Part shown: positions 23,965 through 36,700 of the stretch, piece by piece
How positions within the stretch are numbered: the first letter of the stretch is position 1
Layout of the letters: every line of letters starts with the position of its first letter
Assembly: GCA_030144725.1 (NCBI GenBank)
Contig: JASKMD010000015.1
Location: forward strand, 3,415,425 to 3,479,424
Length of the DNA: 64,000 bases
Reading direction: 5' to 3'
Origin: Haematococcus lacustris
Taxonomy: Eukaryota; Chlorophyta; Chlorophyceae; Chlamydomonadales; Haematococcaceae
The notes under the pieces: generated by a model
Databases searched by the model: none
The model's input: the letters and a program-made list of their open reading frames with translations, nothing else
What the model was told of the DNA's origin: nothing
Program-made: the position numbers and the translations under genes

Positions 23965-26900
23965 GATGGCTTACACCGCATGGGCAATCGACCGTTAGGC
24001 TGCTTGGCCGCCCTGCCCCTTTCAGTGACCATGGCTTACACCGCATGGGCAATCGACCGTTAGGCTGCTTGGCCGCCCTCCCCCTCTACAGGTTCAGGTT
24101 TAGGACTCTCTACAATGCAGCATGAGTGCACACGCAGCAGGATCAGCGGGAAGGCTGTAACAGCTCCCTTCAGGTCACCTACAGCAGCCTAGCAGTCCAT
24201 TCAATACTGGGTGCATCTACTACTACTCGTGCTGGCTAGCGTCCCCTAGGTGTACAACTAGTACACAGCATACCACCAGGCTGACTGTCCTATGCCCTCT
24301 CCGAATTCCTAGCTGTAAATTCCTAGTGGACTTCTACACTCAACCCTCATCCAGTGTGACCCTCACGCAGTGTGACCCTTAGTGTAACCCTCATCCAGTG
24401 TGACCCTCACCCAGAGTAGCCCCTGCCCCTTTTCGCACCTGGAGGCGGGCAATGCCAACACATGTGGTGTCGCCATCATACGCCCCTTCCCCTCGCCTGC
24501 TCTCTATCAGCAGCAGCTGCTCGATAGCCTGCACCACAGGCAGGCAGCTGATGGCCCAACACATCACCATTCAGGTGGCACCAGGGCTGCATGGGGTGGC
24601 ACAGGGCCAGGCTGCTGTATCCATTGCCCTCTGCCCCTCACCATCATCGTGCTGGTGCTGGTGCTGGTGCTGCTGCTGCTGCTGCTGCTGCTGGTCTAAA
24701 CCTATGCTCCTCACCACGACCAGCCGACAGTGATCAGGGCAAATGCTGCAAGACACAGCAATCGCCAAAGCCCACCATGACCCCAACACCACCCCCAGCC
24801 CCATTGTGTGCAGCTGTCCTGTCAGAGGCCTGGCACAGCTTGCCCTACCGTGTTCACTGTCATGTATCGGGGTGGCTCGTAGACAGTCCGGCCCCGAGCC
24901 AGCATGTCCAGGTTAGGCTCCTTCACCTGCAGCCAGACAGGTCAGCCTCACAGTGCTACCACCAGCAAAGAAGTGGGGCTGCTGCTGTGGGCCTCCCCAC
25001 AGGGGCAGGGGCAGGGGCAGGGGCAGGGGCAGGGGCAGGGGCAGGGGCAGGGGCAGGGGCAGGGGCAGGGGCAGGGGCAGGGGCAGGGGCAGGGGCAGGG
25101 GCAGGGGCAGGGGCAGGGGCAGGGGCAGGGGCAGGGGCAGGGGCAGGGGCAGGGGCAGGGTGCCTGTTGCAGCCGTCCAGGTTAGGCTAGCCACCCCTGA
25201 CCTTGATGTCCAGCAGGCACAGTGTGTGCAGCCCTGCCCGCCTGTTGTCACGGATGCGGTCATAGAAGGAGTCCGGCTGCCAGGTGGGCGAGAAGAACAC
25301 GATGGACACGGCCTGCAGCAGGGCCACACACAGAGCTGTACCGCACAGCAGCAGATGCCGCGGCCAGGCTGTCCAAACTGCACTGCGCTGTACCTGTGAG
25401 CCACTGAGGGAGCAGCTGAGGGAGGGCAACACTCCTGGCACACTGCCACCAGCAGCTTGCTCTCCCAAAGTCAAGCTCTGTGGTGATGGTGCCAGAGGGG
25501 CCAGAGGGGGCCAGGTGGGGGGAGGTGGGGGGAGGTGGTGGCAGCAGGGGTCGCACCTCACCAAAGCGGTACAGCTGCAGGCCGGCAGCGCCCACCGCGT
25601 TCATCACGCTGGCGTTGTGCACCACCCGCACCGGAATCCCCAGCTCCCGCGCCCGCAGCAGCAGGTCAGTGTGGGTGGTGGCCCTGGTGCCAGCACAAGG
25701 GCGGCAAGGGTGGGTGGGTGCAGGGGCAGTGCTCATTAGGAGGTGCTGGTGCTTGGGAGGTGCTGGTGCCACCACCGGGTGCCTCCTTCCATAGGCCATC
25801 CATGGCAAACAATGCGAAGGGGACCTGTGTATCTTCATTGGGACGGACAGTGACGTTGCGGCTGCTCTCATTGGACTGTTCCCGGGCACATGCGCAGTGC
25901 ATGCAGGTGTTTGAGGACCCCTTCGGGTGGGGGAGGGCAGGGGAGCCAGCAGTGGCACAAGTGGGGTGAGGGCAGGGGGAGGGGGGCCAGCAGCGGCCCA
26001 GGTGGCTGCACCTGGGTGCCGCGAGCCCTTCCCGGACTGCCCCAGGCGTGTGTGGCAGCCACATGCTGCCCAGACACCCCCTTCCCCTGTCCCCTCATGC
26101 AACCTGGGATGCTGCTGGCCCCCCTCCCCTTGCCCCTCACTGACCCAAAGGGGTCCCCGACCACCAGGAAGGCCACGTCCTGCTGCTCTGCCCCCTCGAG
26201 TATTGTTTCCGCTGACTGCACGCGCCACACATTTGGTGGCAGCAGGTTCTACGTGCAAGCCTGTGGTTGACGGCCTGGAACTGTGCTGCTGCTGCCCATG
26301 ATGAGGCAAGGAGGACGGGGTGAAGGGCTGAGGGGTCATGGGCGCAGGAAGGTGTGTCAGGAGGGTTCTGGGAGCAGGCAGGGCAGGAGGCGGCAAACCA
26401 CTAATCAAGGCTCTGGCTCAGGCTCAGGATCTGGCTCAGGCTCGGGTGCCTCAGGGGCCTCACCATCTCCACCATCTCCCTGTCTGCCACCACCACCTCC
26501 TTGCCATACAGCGCCTCCTGTGGGTAGCAGAGGGCACACAGGCGGGTGAGCAGAGGGCACCTCAGGCCCAGGCTGAGGCTGAGGCTGCGACTGGCGCTGG
26601 TGTGCAGACGGCCGCTGAGGCTGCTGAGGCTGCCTGCTCTAGTTGACATGCAGGGTTGACGCGCAGCCCTGCCAGCAACTAAGCATGACAGCTACACCCC
26701 CACCTGAGCTGTTGATGACGCAGAGGCCCTAGTAGCAGCAGCGGCTGAAGGTGTTGGGCTGCGGGCTGGGCTGGCCTGGGCCCTGCCACATCCCTGACAC
26801 CTGCAGCCCCAGCCCCAGCCCCAGCCCCAGCCCCAGCCCCAGCCCCAGCCACGGTCCCTGCGGCCGCGTTGGCTGACTAGCCTAACTGTGTGTGTAGCTG

Positions 26901-27267
26901 GCTGTGTACCCCTGGCTGGCTCCCCCTCCTTCAAAAGGTCCTGAACAACGAGCACCAGGTGGTGCATTGCCATCCCTAACTGGCCATAAAGCTGCGTCAG
27001 GGTGTGACTGAGCACCCTGTGTGCTTTATGGGCTGCTGGCGCCTCACCAGCTTGTCCTTGTTGCAGAGAAGGATGGAGGTGTAGGACTCCAGGTACACCC
27101 TGCTGCAGGCTCTCACCACCTCCAGGCCCCTGTGGTGTGGATTGGCGGACGGTGAGGACGAGGGCGCGGCATGTTGGTGATGTGGGGTGTGCGGCCGGCC
27201 GGTTCGTTGACCTCAAAGTGATGTCTTTCTCATCGTACAGACCCAGCCCGACGAGCCACAGCACCAT
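23648..27267 (-). CDS. DPH5: Diphthine methyl ester synthase (diphthamide biosynthesis)
   Basis: Nine minus-strand exons, all in phase: 27267-27212, 27129-27048, 26517-26464, 26215-26145, 25683-25557, 25312-25202, 24926-24849, 24528-24439 and 23884-23648; 301 residues (human about 285). The enzyme uses S-adenosylmethionine to methylate the modified His of eEF2 on the way to diphthamide, in the cytosol. Visible motifs: [19 protein letters not shown] at the N-terminus, [82 protein letters not shown] and [13 protein letters not shown]. The C-terminal exon adds an acidic tail ending [10 protein letters not shown]. Introns carry several microsatellites. The start at 27267 fits the family N-terminus exactly. 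It is divergent to the kinesin gene. Confidence 0.96.
23908..23963. repeat. (CAA)n microsatellite in DPH5 intron 8
   Basis: About 18 copies of caa on the plus strand, directly next to the 66-bp duplication. Confidence 0.9.
23964..24095. repeat. 66-bp tandem duplication in DPH5 intron 8
   Basis: Two copies of a block starting atggcttacaccgcatgggc, nearly identical over about 50 bp including gaccgttaggctgcttggcc. Confidence 0.9.
25001..25160. repeat. (GGGGCA)n hexanucleotide array in DPH5 intron 6
   Basis: About 26 uninterrupted copies. The G-runs are on the plus strand, so the minus-strand DPH5 transcript carries the C-rich complement. The plus strand could form G-quadruplexes. Confidence 0.95.
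26804..26850. repeat. (CCCCAG)n tract in DPH5 intron 2
   Basis: About eight copies of the same hexanucleotide seen in the LINE leader; here the pre-mRNA strand is G-rich (CTGGGG). Confidence 0.9.
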
Positions 27268-27792
27268 CCGCGGTCAAGTGACGGAAGTGCTATGAACAGC
27301 CGCCTGTTGGATAACACGATGCTGTGCTGATAGTGCTAATAGGATCCTTTGGATGGTCTGACAGGTTGAGTACTGTGACACCAGTACTGGATGCTAACCT
27401 AGGATGAGGCAGGTAAAAGCGAGCTTGTCCATGCAATCATATGAGTTTGACTGCGACGAGGTTACGATCGAACTGCAAGTATGCTATCTCAAGCACGAGA
27501 CACTCAAGGTGTGCATACAGAGCGGTAACAACACAGTCAACGCGGTAAACTTGGGTCAACGCCGACGAGTTGTGACCCATCATGCCCACGCCTTCTGCTT
27601 GGCCGATGTCGTCTCACAACGGTACATCACGTTACCTTGTATAGTATACCTGTATTGGTAACATGGTAACGCAGTGCGGGACGGTGGCGCTGAAGGTGTC
27701 AGGTATCAAAGCAGTCAGCAATGGATCACATGTGCATGGCTGCTGGCTCAGGCTTAGGCTGATGAGTTGAGTGTGGACTTGCTCCTATGCAG
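27268..27792. other. Divergent intergenic region between DPH5 and the kinesin
   Basis: The two genes point away from each other, so promoters for both should lie here, together with the missing first exon of the kinesin. An open frame at 27404-27661 has no recognisable domain. No clear TATA box was seen. Confidence 0.5.
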
Positions 27793-30700
27793 TGCGCTTG
27801 AAGCCACTTCCTGCCGGGGTGTCCATAGAACACACCTGTCATGCCCTGCCAGGCAACCGTGTCAGCATCACCAACAAAGCAAGATCCAGGCATTCCACAC
27901 ACCCAGACTATTCATTTGACGAAGTGTTTGGCCCAGAAGCCAGCAACCAGGACGTGTGCAGCATGCTACAGGAGCAGCTGCTTCACAACTTGTTCCACAA
28001 CGGCTTTAATGCCTCATTGTTGGCCTATGGCCAAACAGGCTCGGGCAAAACACACAGCATGCTCGGCAGCCCAGGGACTAAGGAGCAGAAAGGCATCGCC
28101 CAGATTCTGTTAGGACGCATCCTGGCAGTTCCTGGAGTGCACAGTGTGCGGCTAGCAGCTTTCCAGGTGAGCGCCTATGAGCTGCCTGCCAAACAAGTCA
28201 TACCCTTCCACACAGTTGCTTGTGTGACCACACCATGCCTGCCTCGTTGGTTCTGCCAGCCACGCCAGCATCTAACTGGTCATCCTTTAGGTTTATAAGA
28301 AGAGCTGCCATGACCTCTTGGCCCCAACAAGATCCATAGAGGGGGCGTGCAAGTTTGATGAAGTCAAGCGGGCAAACATGTTCTGGGCAGCAGTGACGGA
28401 GAAGGAGATGCAGGATGAGGAGCAGGTAAGAGTGGCAGATGAGCCTGTCAATGCATGCATGCCTGTCCTAGGCGCTGTGGGCAACACAATACCCCTGCAG
28501 CTAGGGGCTGCGCTGTATATTTCCCAGGCCCTTTTTCCCTGTCCCCACCCCCTTGGCCCTCAGCCCAGAGTCTGGACTGAGGGCCAAGGACGCCAAGCAG
28601 CACCATCATGATTGCATGGCGTTTGCCAAACTTGGCGTTAGATCAAGAGTGCCCCTGCTCACCCCCTTGGCCCTCAGCCCAGAGTCTTCATTGCCGTGGA
28701 ACACTAAGCGTGGACCACTACAAAACGGTGTTCTTGTCTGTGGGTAGCTCCCATGCACATGGCAAACACATGGCATACACATGGGCATGGTCGCCTACCA
28801 CCCACACTATTGCCTGACCCAGAGGGCTATCATGTAGAGTTGGCATGACAAACATGAACTAATTGTGAGCTGATGACAGCTCAACAGAGGGGGGCACGCA
28901 CTACTGTGCTGTAGCGGGCTGCAGCTGCTGCTGGGCCTTGGCTGGGCGGTCTCGTACCCGCTTGTAGCCTAGGCCTGGGTACTCCTTGCCCTTGGCTGGC
29001 AGGTGTGAGAGATAGATGTACCGAGAGCACTGTAAGCAATGTACTGGAGTCAATCTGCACTGCAGGTGGAGCAGCTGCTGGCAATAGTGACGGAGCGGAG
29101 AACGACCATGAGCACAGACCGCAACGCCCTGAGTTCCCGATCCCACCTCTTCATTCGAGTGGTCGGACCCATATGCTGCATGATCACGAGTTTCTGTCTG
29201 ATGCCACACGCTGGCGCTATCATCTGCCTAGGCTGCTATGGCAGTTTGTGACAAGATGCAGCATACCCCTTGCGCTGCAGGTGGTGGAGTTCTATTCTGA
29301 GGCACAGCATGAAATGCTGGCAAAGCAAAGCAATGGCGACACCACTGCAGCACAGGGTAAGAAATGCATCCCCCCACTGCATCACCCTCACCGTAGTGAG
29401 GTGCATGAACAGTGATGACTGCTCAGATCCCTAGACATGCCCTAAGAGATGGGGTGTGAGCTGTGAGGCTTCACATGTGCCTCAGCATGCCTTGTGCTAT
29501 GTGCCCCTGCAGGCTCACCAAGCCCTACCCAACAGCAGCCTCACAGGTAAAGGCACAGCAAACCGCTCACTTACATCTGGACACCCCCATGCCAGCATGT
29601 TGACATAAGGCACATAGGGCGTGCCACCACACGAATACTTGCCTCAGACATCTGACCTCAAGACAGGGTTCTGTTCTGTTGCTGCATGTTCTGTTCCACC
29701 GTACCATACACGCCTGTGATGGCCCAGGGGCATCACGCGTGACGCTGGCGCTTGCACACCAAGCTTCAAGAGCCAGCCATCGTTGCAAAGCTGCTGGCTG
29801 GCTGGCATTGCAGGCCCGCATCGCGCAGAGCCGCGTATGCGCCCGTGCTCATGCTGGTGGACCTTGCTGGCAGCGAGAGAAGCAGCAAGACCCAGCACAT
29901 CAGTGCAGGTGGCCAGGCCCAGACCAACGCCATCAACGGAGCCCTCTCCTCCCTGCGCCGTGTCATTGGCTCCCTGAGGGAGAATGAGAAACGTGAGGCA
30001 GATGTGTACCTCCTCATCATCAGCCCAGCGGGCAACAAGTACCAACGCACCAGTGCACAAGCATAGGTCCCTCACTAATGGTGGTGCTTTGTCCGAGTGG
30101 AGCATGCTACCAACTGCAACACTGTGCAAGAGCAGCCTGGGTCACCCTCAGCCTCACCCCCTCTGCCCCTCCAGACCCCTCCAGGGTACTCCTTGCCTAG
30201 GGCTTGTGCTCCTTCAGGGTTCAGGGCGTACCTGCTGTGCTGTCTGGCTGCAGCCTCATGGCGTGACGACCCCTTGACCAAGGCACTCAAGGGCTTCCTG
30301 GGTGGGGACGCAGTCACACATGTGCTCTGCACTGTCAGCTGCGAGCCAAGCCAGGTTGTCGAGTCGCAGTCCACCCTGGCCTTTGGGGAGGACATCCGAG
30401 TAGTGCATAGCAAGCCCACTGCTCAACGGGTAAGGCACACTGCCACGCACCCGATTGTACACCTGGGCCATGAAGCACACCAGCACACACATGGCTGCCT
30501 TTCCTTATCATCACAATCAACACCATCGCCATATCGCCGCACTATGCCTACATGTCATCTCAAGGTGACTGATGTTGTCGAGCTTACATGTCATGTCATT
30601 CGCCAGATTGAAGTTTGCACTGCCAAGTGTCCTGTGTTATTGTGATGCTGGTCTGCTGCTGGGACCATGGCCCAGCACAGCACACTAGTGGCAGCCAACC

Positions 30701-33700
30701 TACTGGCTGGCTGCTCAGGTGGCCACCCTGCAAGGCTCCGAGGCAGACAGGGAGCGGGTGCTGCGGCAGGCTGCAGAGGCTAAGCTGCAGAAGTGCGAGG
30801 AGGTGCGTCTGTCCCTGACGCATCAAACTGCTTGCTGCACTGCCCTGTATCAACTTTGGTCATGCTCAACCACTCAGGTCATGCTCAGCCACTCAGGTCA
30901 TGCTCAGCCACTCAGGTCATGCTCACCCCAAGTTCCATTGTGCTCAGCCACTCAGGTTGCACCTGTCTGCCTTATCAGGCACGGCAGCGCCTGGAGCGTG
31001 ACATGGACGTCATCCATTCACAGCTAAGGAAGCAAGCCAGCAGTGCGAGTGCTGGTGAGCTGTCAGGGCTGGACACAGTGTCGGCGTTGAGGGCCCGGCT
31101 GCACCAGCTGCAGAGCCAGGTCCAGGCCCTGCAGGCATCGCTGCACAGCAGGGAGCTGCAGTACGAGCGCCAGGTGGCGGCCCTGACAGCTGGGCATGAA
31201 GCCAGCGAGGAGGAGCTGCGGGCCCAGCTCAAGGTATGCTAGGTCGGCTGGCAGGATGGACAACACATCGGCAATTGCCATGGAATGGTAACGATGATGA
31301 TTAGTACGAGGCTGGGTGGCAGGATCATGACAGGCTAACTGGCATTCAGTGCCAGCTGATTTCATTTACTGTATCTCCTGTCAATCTATTGATTTCGGAG
31401 ACTGGACTGGATATTGGGCATTGTTGCATTGACATGCTGTAAACTGCAATGCAGGGTCTGATTGCGGAGCGAGATGTGTTGCAGGAGCAGCTGCCCCAGC
31501 TGCAGGATGCAAGCGCACAGCTCGCTGGCCTAAGCACTCAGCTGGCAGTGCTTCAATCAGATCACCAACAACAGGCTCAACTGCATGCTGCCACACTGTT
31601 GGAGCTACAGGCGGTGCGAGATCAGCTGCAAGCTGCAAGACAGCAGCAGCAGCAACAACAGCAGCAGCTTGAGGAGGTAGAGGCCATAGGTGCCAGGCAG
31701 AGTCTGCCAGCTGGGGACAGCAGCTCGCAGCTTTGCGAGCTGCCCACCCAGATGTCAGCTGACCTGCAAGCAAAGATGGCTGTAGAGGAAAGGTGTGAAT
31801 CATTGCAGGCGAAAGTGGCTCAACAGTCCGACGAACTGGCCAGCGCCAAAGAGTTGATGGCTCGTCAGCAGATGGAGCTGGAGAGGTTGACAGCTGAGCG
31901 CCAAGATAGTGTTGGGAACGAAGGTAGCAGGCAGGTAGAAATGCTTTGCATGCAGCTGCAACAAGAGCTGGCTGAGGCCAGGGCAACCCAGCAGCAACAG
32001 GAGCAGCAGCTGGTTGAAGCCAGGGCAGCCCAGCAGCAGCAGGAGCAGCAGCTGGCTGAAGCCAGGGCAGCCCAGCAGCAGGAGGAGCAGCAGCTGGCTG
32101 CGGCAATGGCAGCCCAGCAGCAGCAGGAGCAGCAGCTGGCTGAAGCCAGGGCAACCCAGCAGCAGCAGGAGCAGCAGCTGGCTGAAGCCAGGGCAGCCCA
32201 GCAGCAGCAGGAGCAGCAGCTGGCTGAAGCCAGGGCAACCCAGCAGCAGCAGGAGCAGCAGCTGGCTGAAGCCAGGGCAGCCCAGCAGCAGCAGGAGCAG
32301 CAGCTGGCTGCGGCAATGGCAGCCCAGCAGCAGCAGGAGCAGCAGCTGGCTGAAGCCAGGGCAACCCAGCAGCAGCAGGAGCAGCAGCTGGCTGAAGCCA
32401 GGGCAGCCCAGCAGCAGCAGGAGCAGCAGCTGGTTGAGGCCAGGGCAACCCAGCAGCAGCAGGAGCAGCAGCTGGTTGAAGCCAGGGCAGCCCAGCAGCA
32501 GCAGGAGCAGCAGCTGGTTGAAGCCAGGGCAGCCCAGCAGCAGCAGGAGCAGCAGCTGGCTGCGGCAATGGCAGCCCAGCAGCAGCAGGAGCAGCAGCTG
32601 GCTGAAGCCAGGGCAACCCAGCAGCAGCAGGAGCAGCAGCTGGCTGAAGCCAGGGCAGCCCAGCAGCAGCAGGAGCAGCAGCTGGCTGAAGCCAGGGCAG
32701 CCCAGCAGCAGCAGGAGCAGCAGCTGGCTGCGGCAATGGCAGTCCAGCAGCAGCAGGAGCAGCAGCTGGCTGAAGCCAGGGCAACTCAGCAGCAGCAGGA
32801 GCAGCAGCTGGCTGAAGCCAGGGCAGCCCAGCAGCAGCAGGAGCAGCAGCTGGCTGAAGCCAGGGCAGCCCAGCAGCAGCAGGAGCAGCAGCTGGCTGCG
32901 GCAATGGCAGCCCAGCAGCAGCAGGAGCAGCAGCTGGCTGCGGCAATGGCAGCCCAGCAGCAGCAGGAGCAGCAGCTGGTTGAAGCCAGGGCAACCCAGC
33001 AGCAGCAGGAGCAGCAGCTGGCTGAAGCCAGGGCAGCCCAGCAGCAGCAGGAGCAGCAGCTGGCTGCGGCAATGGCAGCCCAGCAGCAGCAGGAGCAGCA
33101 GCTGGTTGAAGCCAGGGCAGCCCAGCAGCAGCAGGAGCAGCAGCTGGCTGAAGCCAGGGCAACCCAGCAGCAGCAGGAGCAGCAGCTGGCTGAAGCCAGG
33201 GCAGCCCAGCAGCAGCAGGAGCAGCAGCTGGCTGCGGCAATGGCAGCCCAGCAGCAGCAGGAGCAGCAGCTGGCTGAAGCCAGGGCAACCCAGCAGCAGC
33301 AGGAGCAGCAGCTGGCTGAAGCCAGGGCAGCCCAGCAGCAGCAGGAGCAGCAGCTGGTTGAGGCCAGGGCAACCCAGCAGCAGCAGGAGCAGCAGCTGGT
33401 TGAAGCCAGGGCAGCCCAGCAGCAGCAGGAGCAGCAGCTGGTTGAAGCCAGGGCAGCCCAGCAGCAGCAGGAGCAGCAGCTGGCTGCGGCAATGGCAGCC
33501 CAGCAGCAGCAGGAGCAGCAGCTGGCTGAAGCCAGGGCAACCCAGCAGCAGCAGGAGCAGCAGCTGGCTGAAGCCAGGGCAGCCCAGCAGCAGCAGGAGC
33601 AGCAGCTGGCTGAAGCCAGGGCAGCCCAGCAGCAGCAGGAGCAGCAGCTGGTTGAGGCCAGGGCAACCCAGCAGCAGGAGGCAGCTGAGAACTCACGGCA

Positions 33701-36700
33701 GCTGTTGCTGGTGCAAGAGCTGCTCAGCACAGATATACAAAAGCTGCAGGCAGACAACGCAGAGCTCATGCAATCTGCAGTGCAGAGCGGCCAGCGTCTA
33801 CAGCTTGTTCACGAGGAGCTTGAAGCCAAAGAGTCGGCCTTGCAGCATGCACTAAGCATCAGTGCATGCACCACCCAGCTTCAGCAACAGCTGTCCACCA
33901 CCCTGGCTCACTTGAGCACAACCCAAGACCGCTGTGCCCAGCTGCAGGAGGAACAGACGCTGCTGCACCAGGTAGGCCTACCAGGTACACAGTCCCATCA
34001 CCCACCCACTATGTACATGTGGAGACCTTCTTGTTACAGCAAAGGCATGCCCACATGAAGAGCGCCTGAGGTGTGGAAGGCGTAGTCTGTGTCAGATGTG
34101 ACTGGTGCATGCCCAGTGTTGATGTTGATGACGAGCCATCCTACTGCCCACTATGGCGTCTGGGCATGATTGCCTGCCTGTTTTGAAAACGACACCCTGC
34201 CCTGTGCTAGCACAACTACCCTATTCATCATGGAACAAGGTGTTGTCTGTGGATAATCTCATTGGACAGGCCGGTGACAGCAGTGGCCGAGGTGAGCTGC
34301 TGAGAGGTGTCACACCCGCTGCTGTTGCCCTGTGCCAGCGAGCTAAGCACTCAAGCAGACTTGTTGATCACTTGTAAAGGACCAAGACCCGCCACTTGGT
34401 TTGCTCTGACTGTGGGGGTGTATGTGGGCTGCATGCATCTGCGACATCTGTCACTCACCTACTTTTACAACCCCTCACATCACTATAACCTTACACAAGT
34501 ATGCAAGCGCCCCTTTGCTTCATGCCTTGCTCCTTGCAGTTTATACGGCATGAGAAGGCAGCGGCCCTGGCCGTACGCAAGGAGGGACACCAGCTGCTGG
34601 CTGCCGCCGCTGCCAAGGAGCGCAGCCTGGCTAGTGCCTTCCAGACCGTCCGCGTGGGGCTCAGGCAGCTCATGACACAGCAGCAGCGAAGCAAGGATGG
34701 CCAACAGTGGCAGGAGGAGCTGGTGGCTGCGCAATACTCACAGATGCTCAGGTGGAGTGCAGGGGATGTTGCTGCAGGACAGGGTGTATGTCATACCTGG
34801 CCTTGCCCTGCCTCGCCCTGCCTTGGCTTGCCCTGCCTTTGGCTTGGCCTTGCGCTGCCTTGCCCTGCCTTGGCTCGCCCTTCCTTGGCTTGGCCCCGCC
34901 CTGCCTCGCCCTGCCTTGGCTTGGCCTGCCATTGGCTTGGCCTTGCACTGCCTTGCCCTGTCTTGCCCTGCCCAGTAAGTCACATTGGCTGCAACTACCC
35001 ATTGCTGTGGCTGTGTGCTTTGTGAGTGCTAGCGACGCTACTCTGCCCCTCCCCTGTAGGCTCCTATCCACCCTTGCTAGTGGCTGCAGCCTTGGCGAGG
35101 CGCCTGCTGACGTGCCAGCTCCCGCCACCACCTACAGCCGACTCACCATCAACACCAGCACCTGCACATGGGCAGGGCCAGACCTGGTATCACCAGCTCT
35201 GTCCATAGCCCTGTCCCCCATGGCAGCCACCCCATCCGCAGACCCCCAGCCCCTGCTGCACTGCAACAAGGTCCCTGGCAGGGGTGCTGGGGCGCACTCC
35301 TCATCCCTCACCAACCCAACCTGGGCTGCAGACACCCCGCGCCCGCTCCGCTCCTCCTGCACTGCCCTCAGCACCAGCGATACCCCACGCGGCACTCTGG
35401 CCCGTGTTCAAAGCACCTCCCAGCATGAACTGCCGGCACCAGTGGAACCGCCTAGTGCAAGCAGCGCAGTCCACAGGGACCGCACTCACTGGCAGGCAGT
35501 GCACTCACAGAGCCTTGGTGTCAGCCCCTCCCTCGTCAGCCCAGGGGGGCCTATGGCCTATGTCGGGGCCAGCACAGCTGAGCAGATGGGGCTGGGCTGC
35601 GGCACACAGCTTCTGGCCCTGCAGCTGTCGCCAAAGGATGGCCTCCCCAAACCAGTGACAATGCTGGGGCTCCTGCCAGGGCACTCACAGGCGGTGTGTG
35701 GCCTGCGCCTGGTCAATGACAGTGGCACTGCTGTCCAGCTCTACGTGTTGAGTGAGGAGGAGCAGGCCAGGGCAAGGGGTGTCAAGGTAAGAGCCGTAGG
35801 GGGTTGCTGCACACCACCACCCTCATTCATCTGGGTTGTAAGGGATGAAAGGGAAGGCCTGCCTGCTCTTCCTGACCTGCTGCTCCACTCACTACCGTGC
35901 ATTGCCTTGCTCTTCAACACTCATTACCCTGCCCTGGATGCCCTGTAACCGCTGCACTCCGCTCCTTTAACCCTCATGCCACGTGTTACTTAAGTCCAAA
36001 GCAGGTGCCTGACCCTTTATGGACGGGGGCTCTCTGCTACAGTGTATGGGTGCATTGGCTCACCTTCCTTGTCTCACTCCTCTCTCTGCTGCTGCCATTG
36101 CTGGCCCTGTGAGCATCAAACTCCACGGTGTACAACACATGCGCCAGCATCACCCTGCAGCGTGCCCAGCCATCACTGATGCAGAGCTCAGCAGTTCAGG
36201 GTGAAGGGGTCACGGCAAATGGGGTCTCTGCAGCTGTGGTGCTTGAGGGTGCTCATGTGTGTCCACTGTGCTGCCCCTGCAGCTCAGCTGCCTCCATGTG
36301 AAGGACGCTGTGGGGCCATGGGCCGGGCAACTGTCCCTGGGAGAGCTGGCTTCGTTCTTGTCGGCTGGGGGCGCAGTGATGCTGGGCCCTGCTGTGACCA
36401 GCCGCAAGACCTGGGTCCAGCTGTGCCCTGTGGAGGCCTCTGTGTTCCTGCTGGAGCAGACGGGGGAGATGGGCACCTTCTGCCGCACCACCCACTCTTC
36501 CAGCAGCAAGTGCAAGACAGCAGGTGAGTGCGGCTTATGGCATTGTTGGACCACTGTGGTATGTGCACATCACAACATTGGACTTACATTCGAAAGTTTT
36601 GCAGTGCATTTGTTGGTCATTTTGACAACAGTGCATGCTGCTGTCTTATTCCTGCCTTGTCTTAGTCTTACTCTGGTCTGGCAACTGATGAGAGGTAGGT

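Noticed and set aside
30130..30240. Possible further Fanzor-like fragment (GKEYPG on the minus strand)
   Set aside because: Only six residues match and the flanks do not; too short to support.
31381..33769. Large ORFs on the other strand and frames of the kinesin repeat
   Set aside because: Shadows of the 42-bp repeat, open in all frames; the plus frame alone joins conserved exons in phase.
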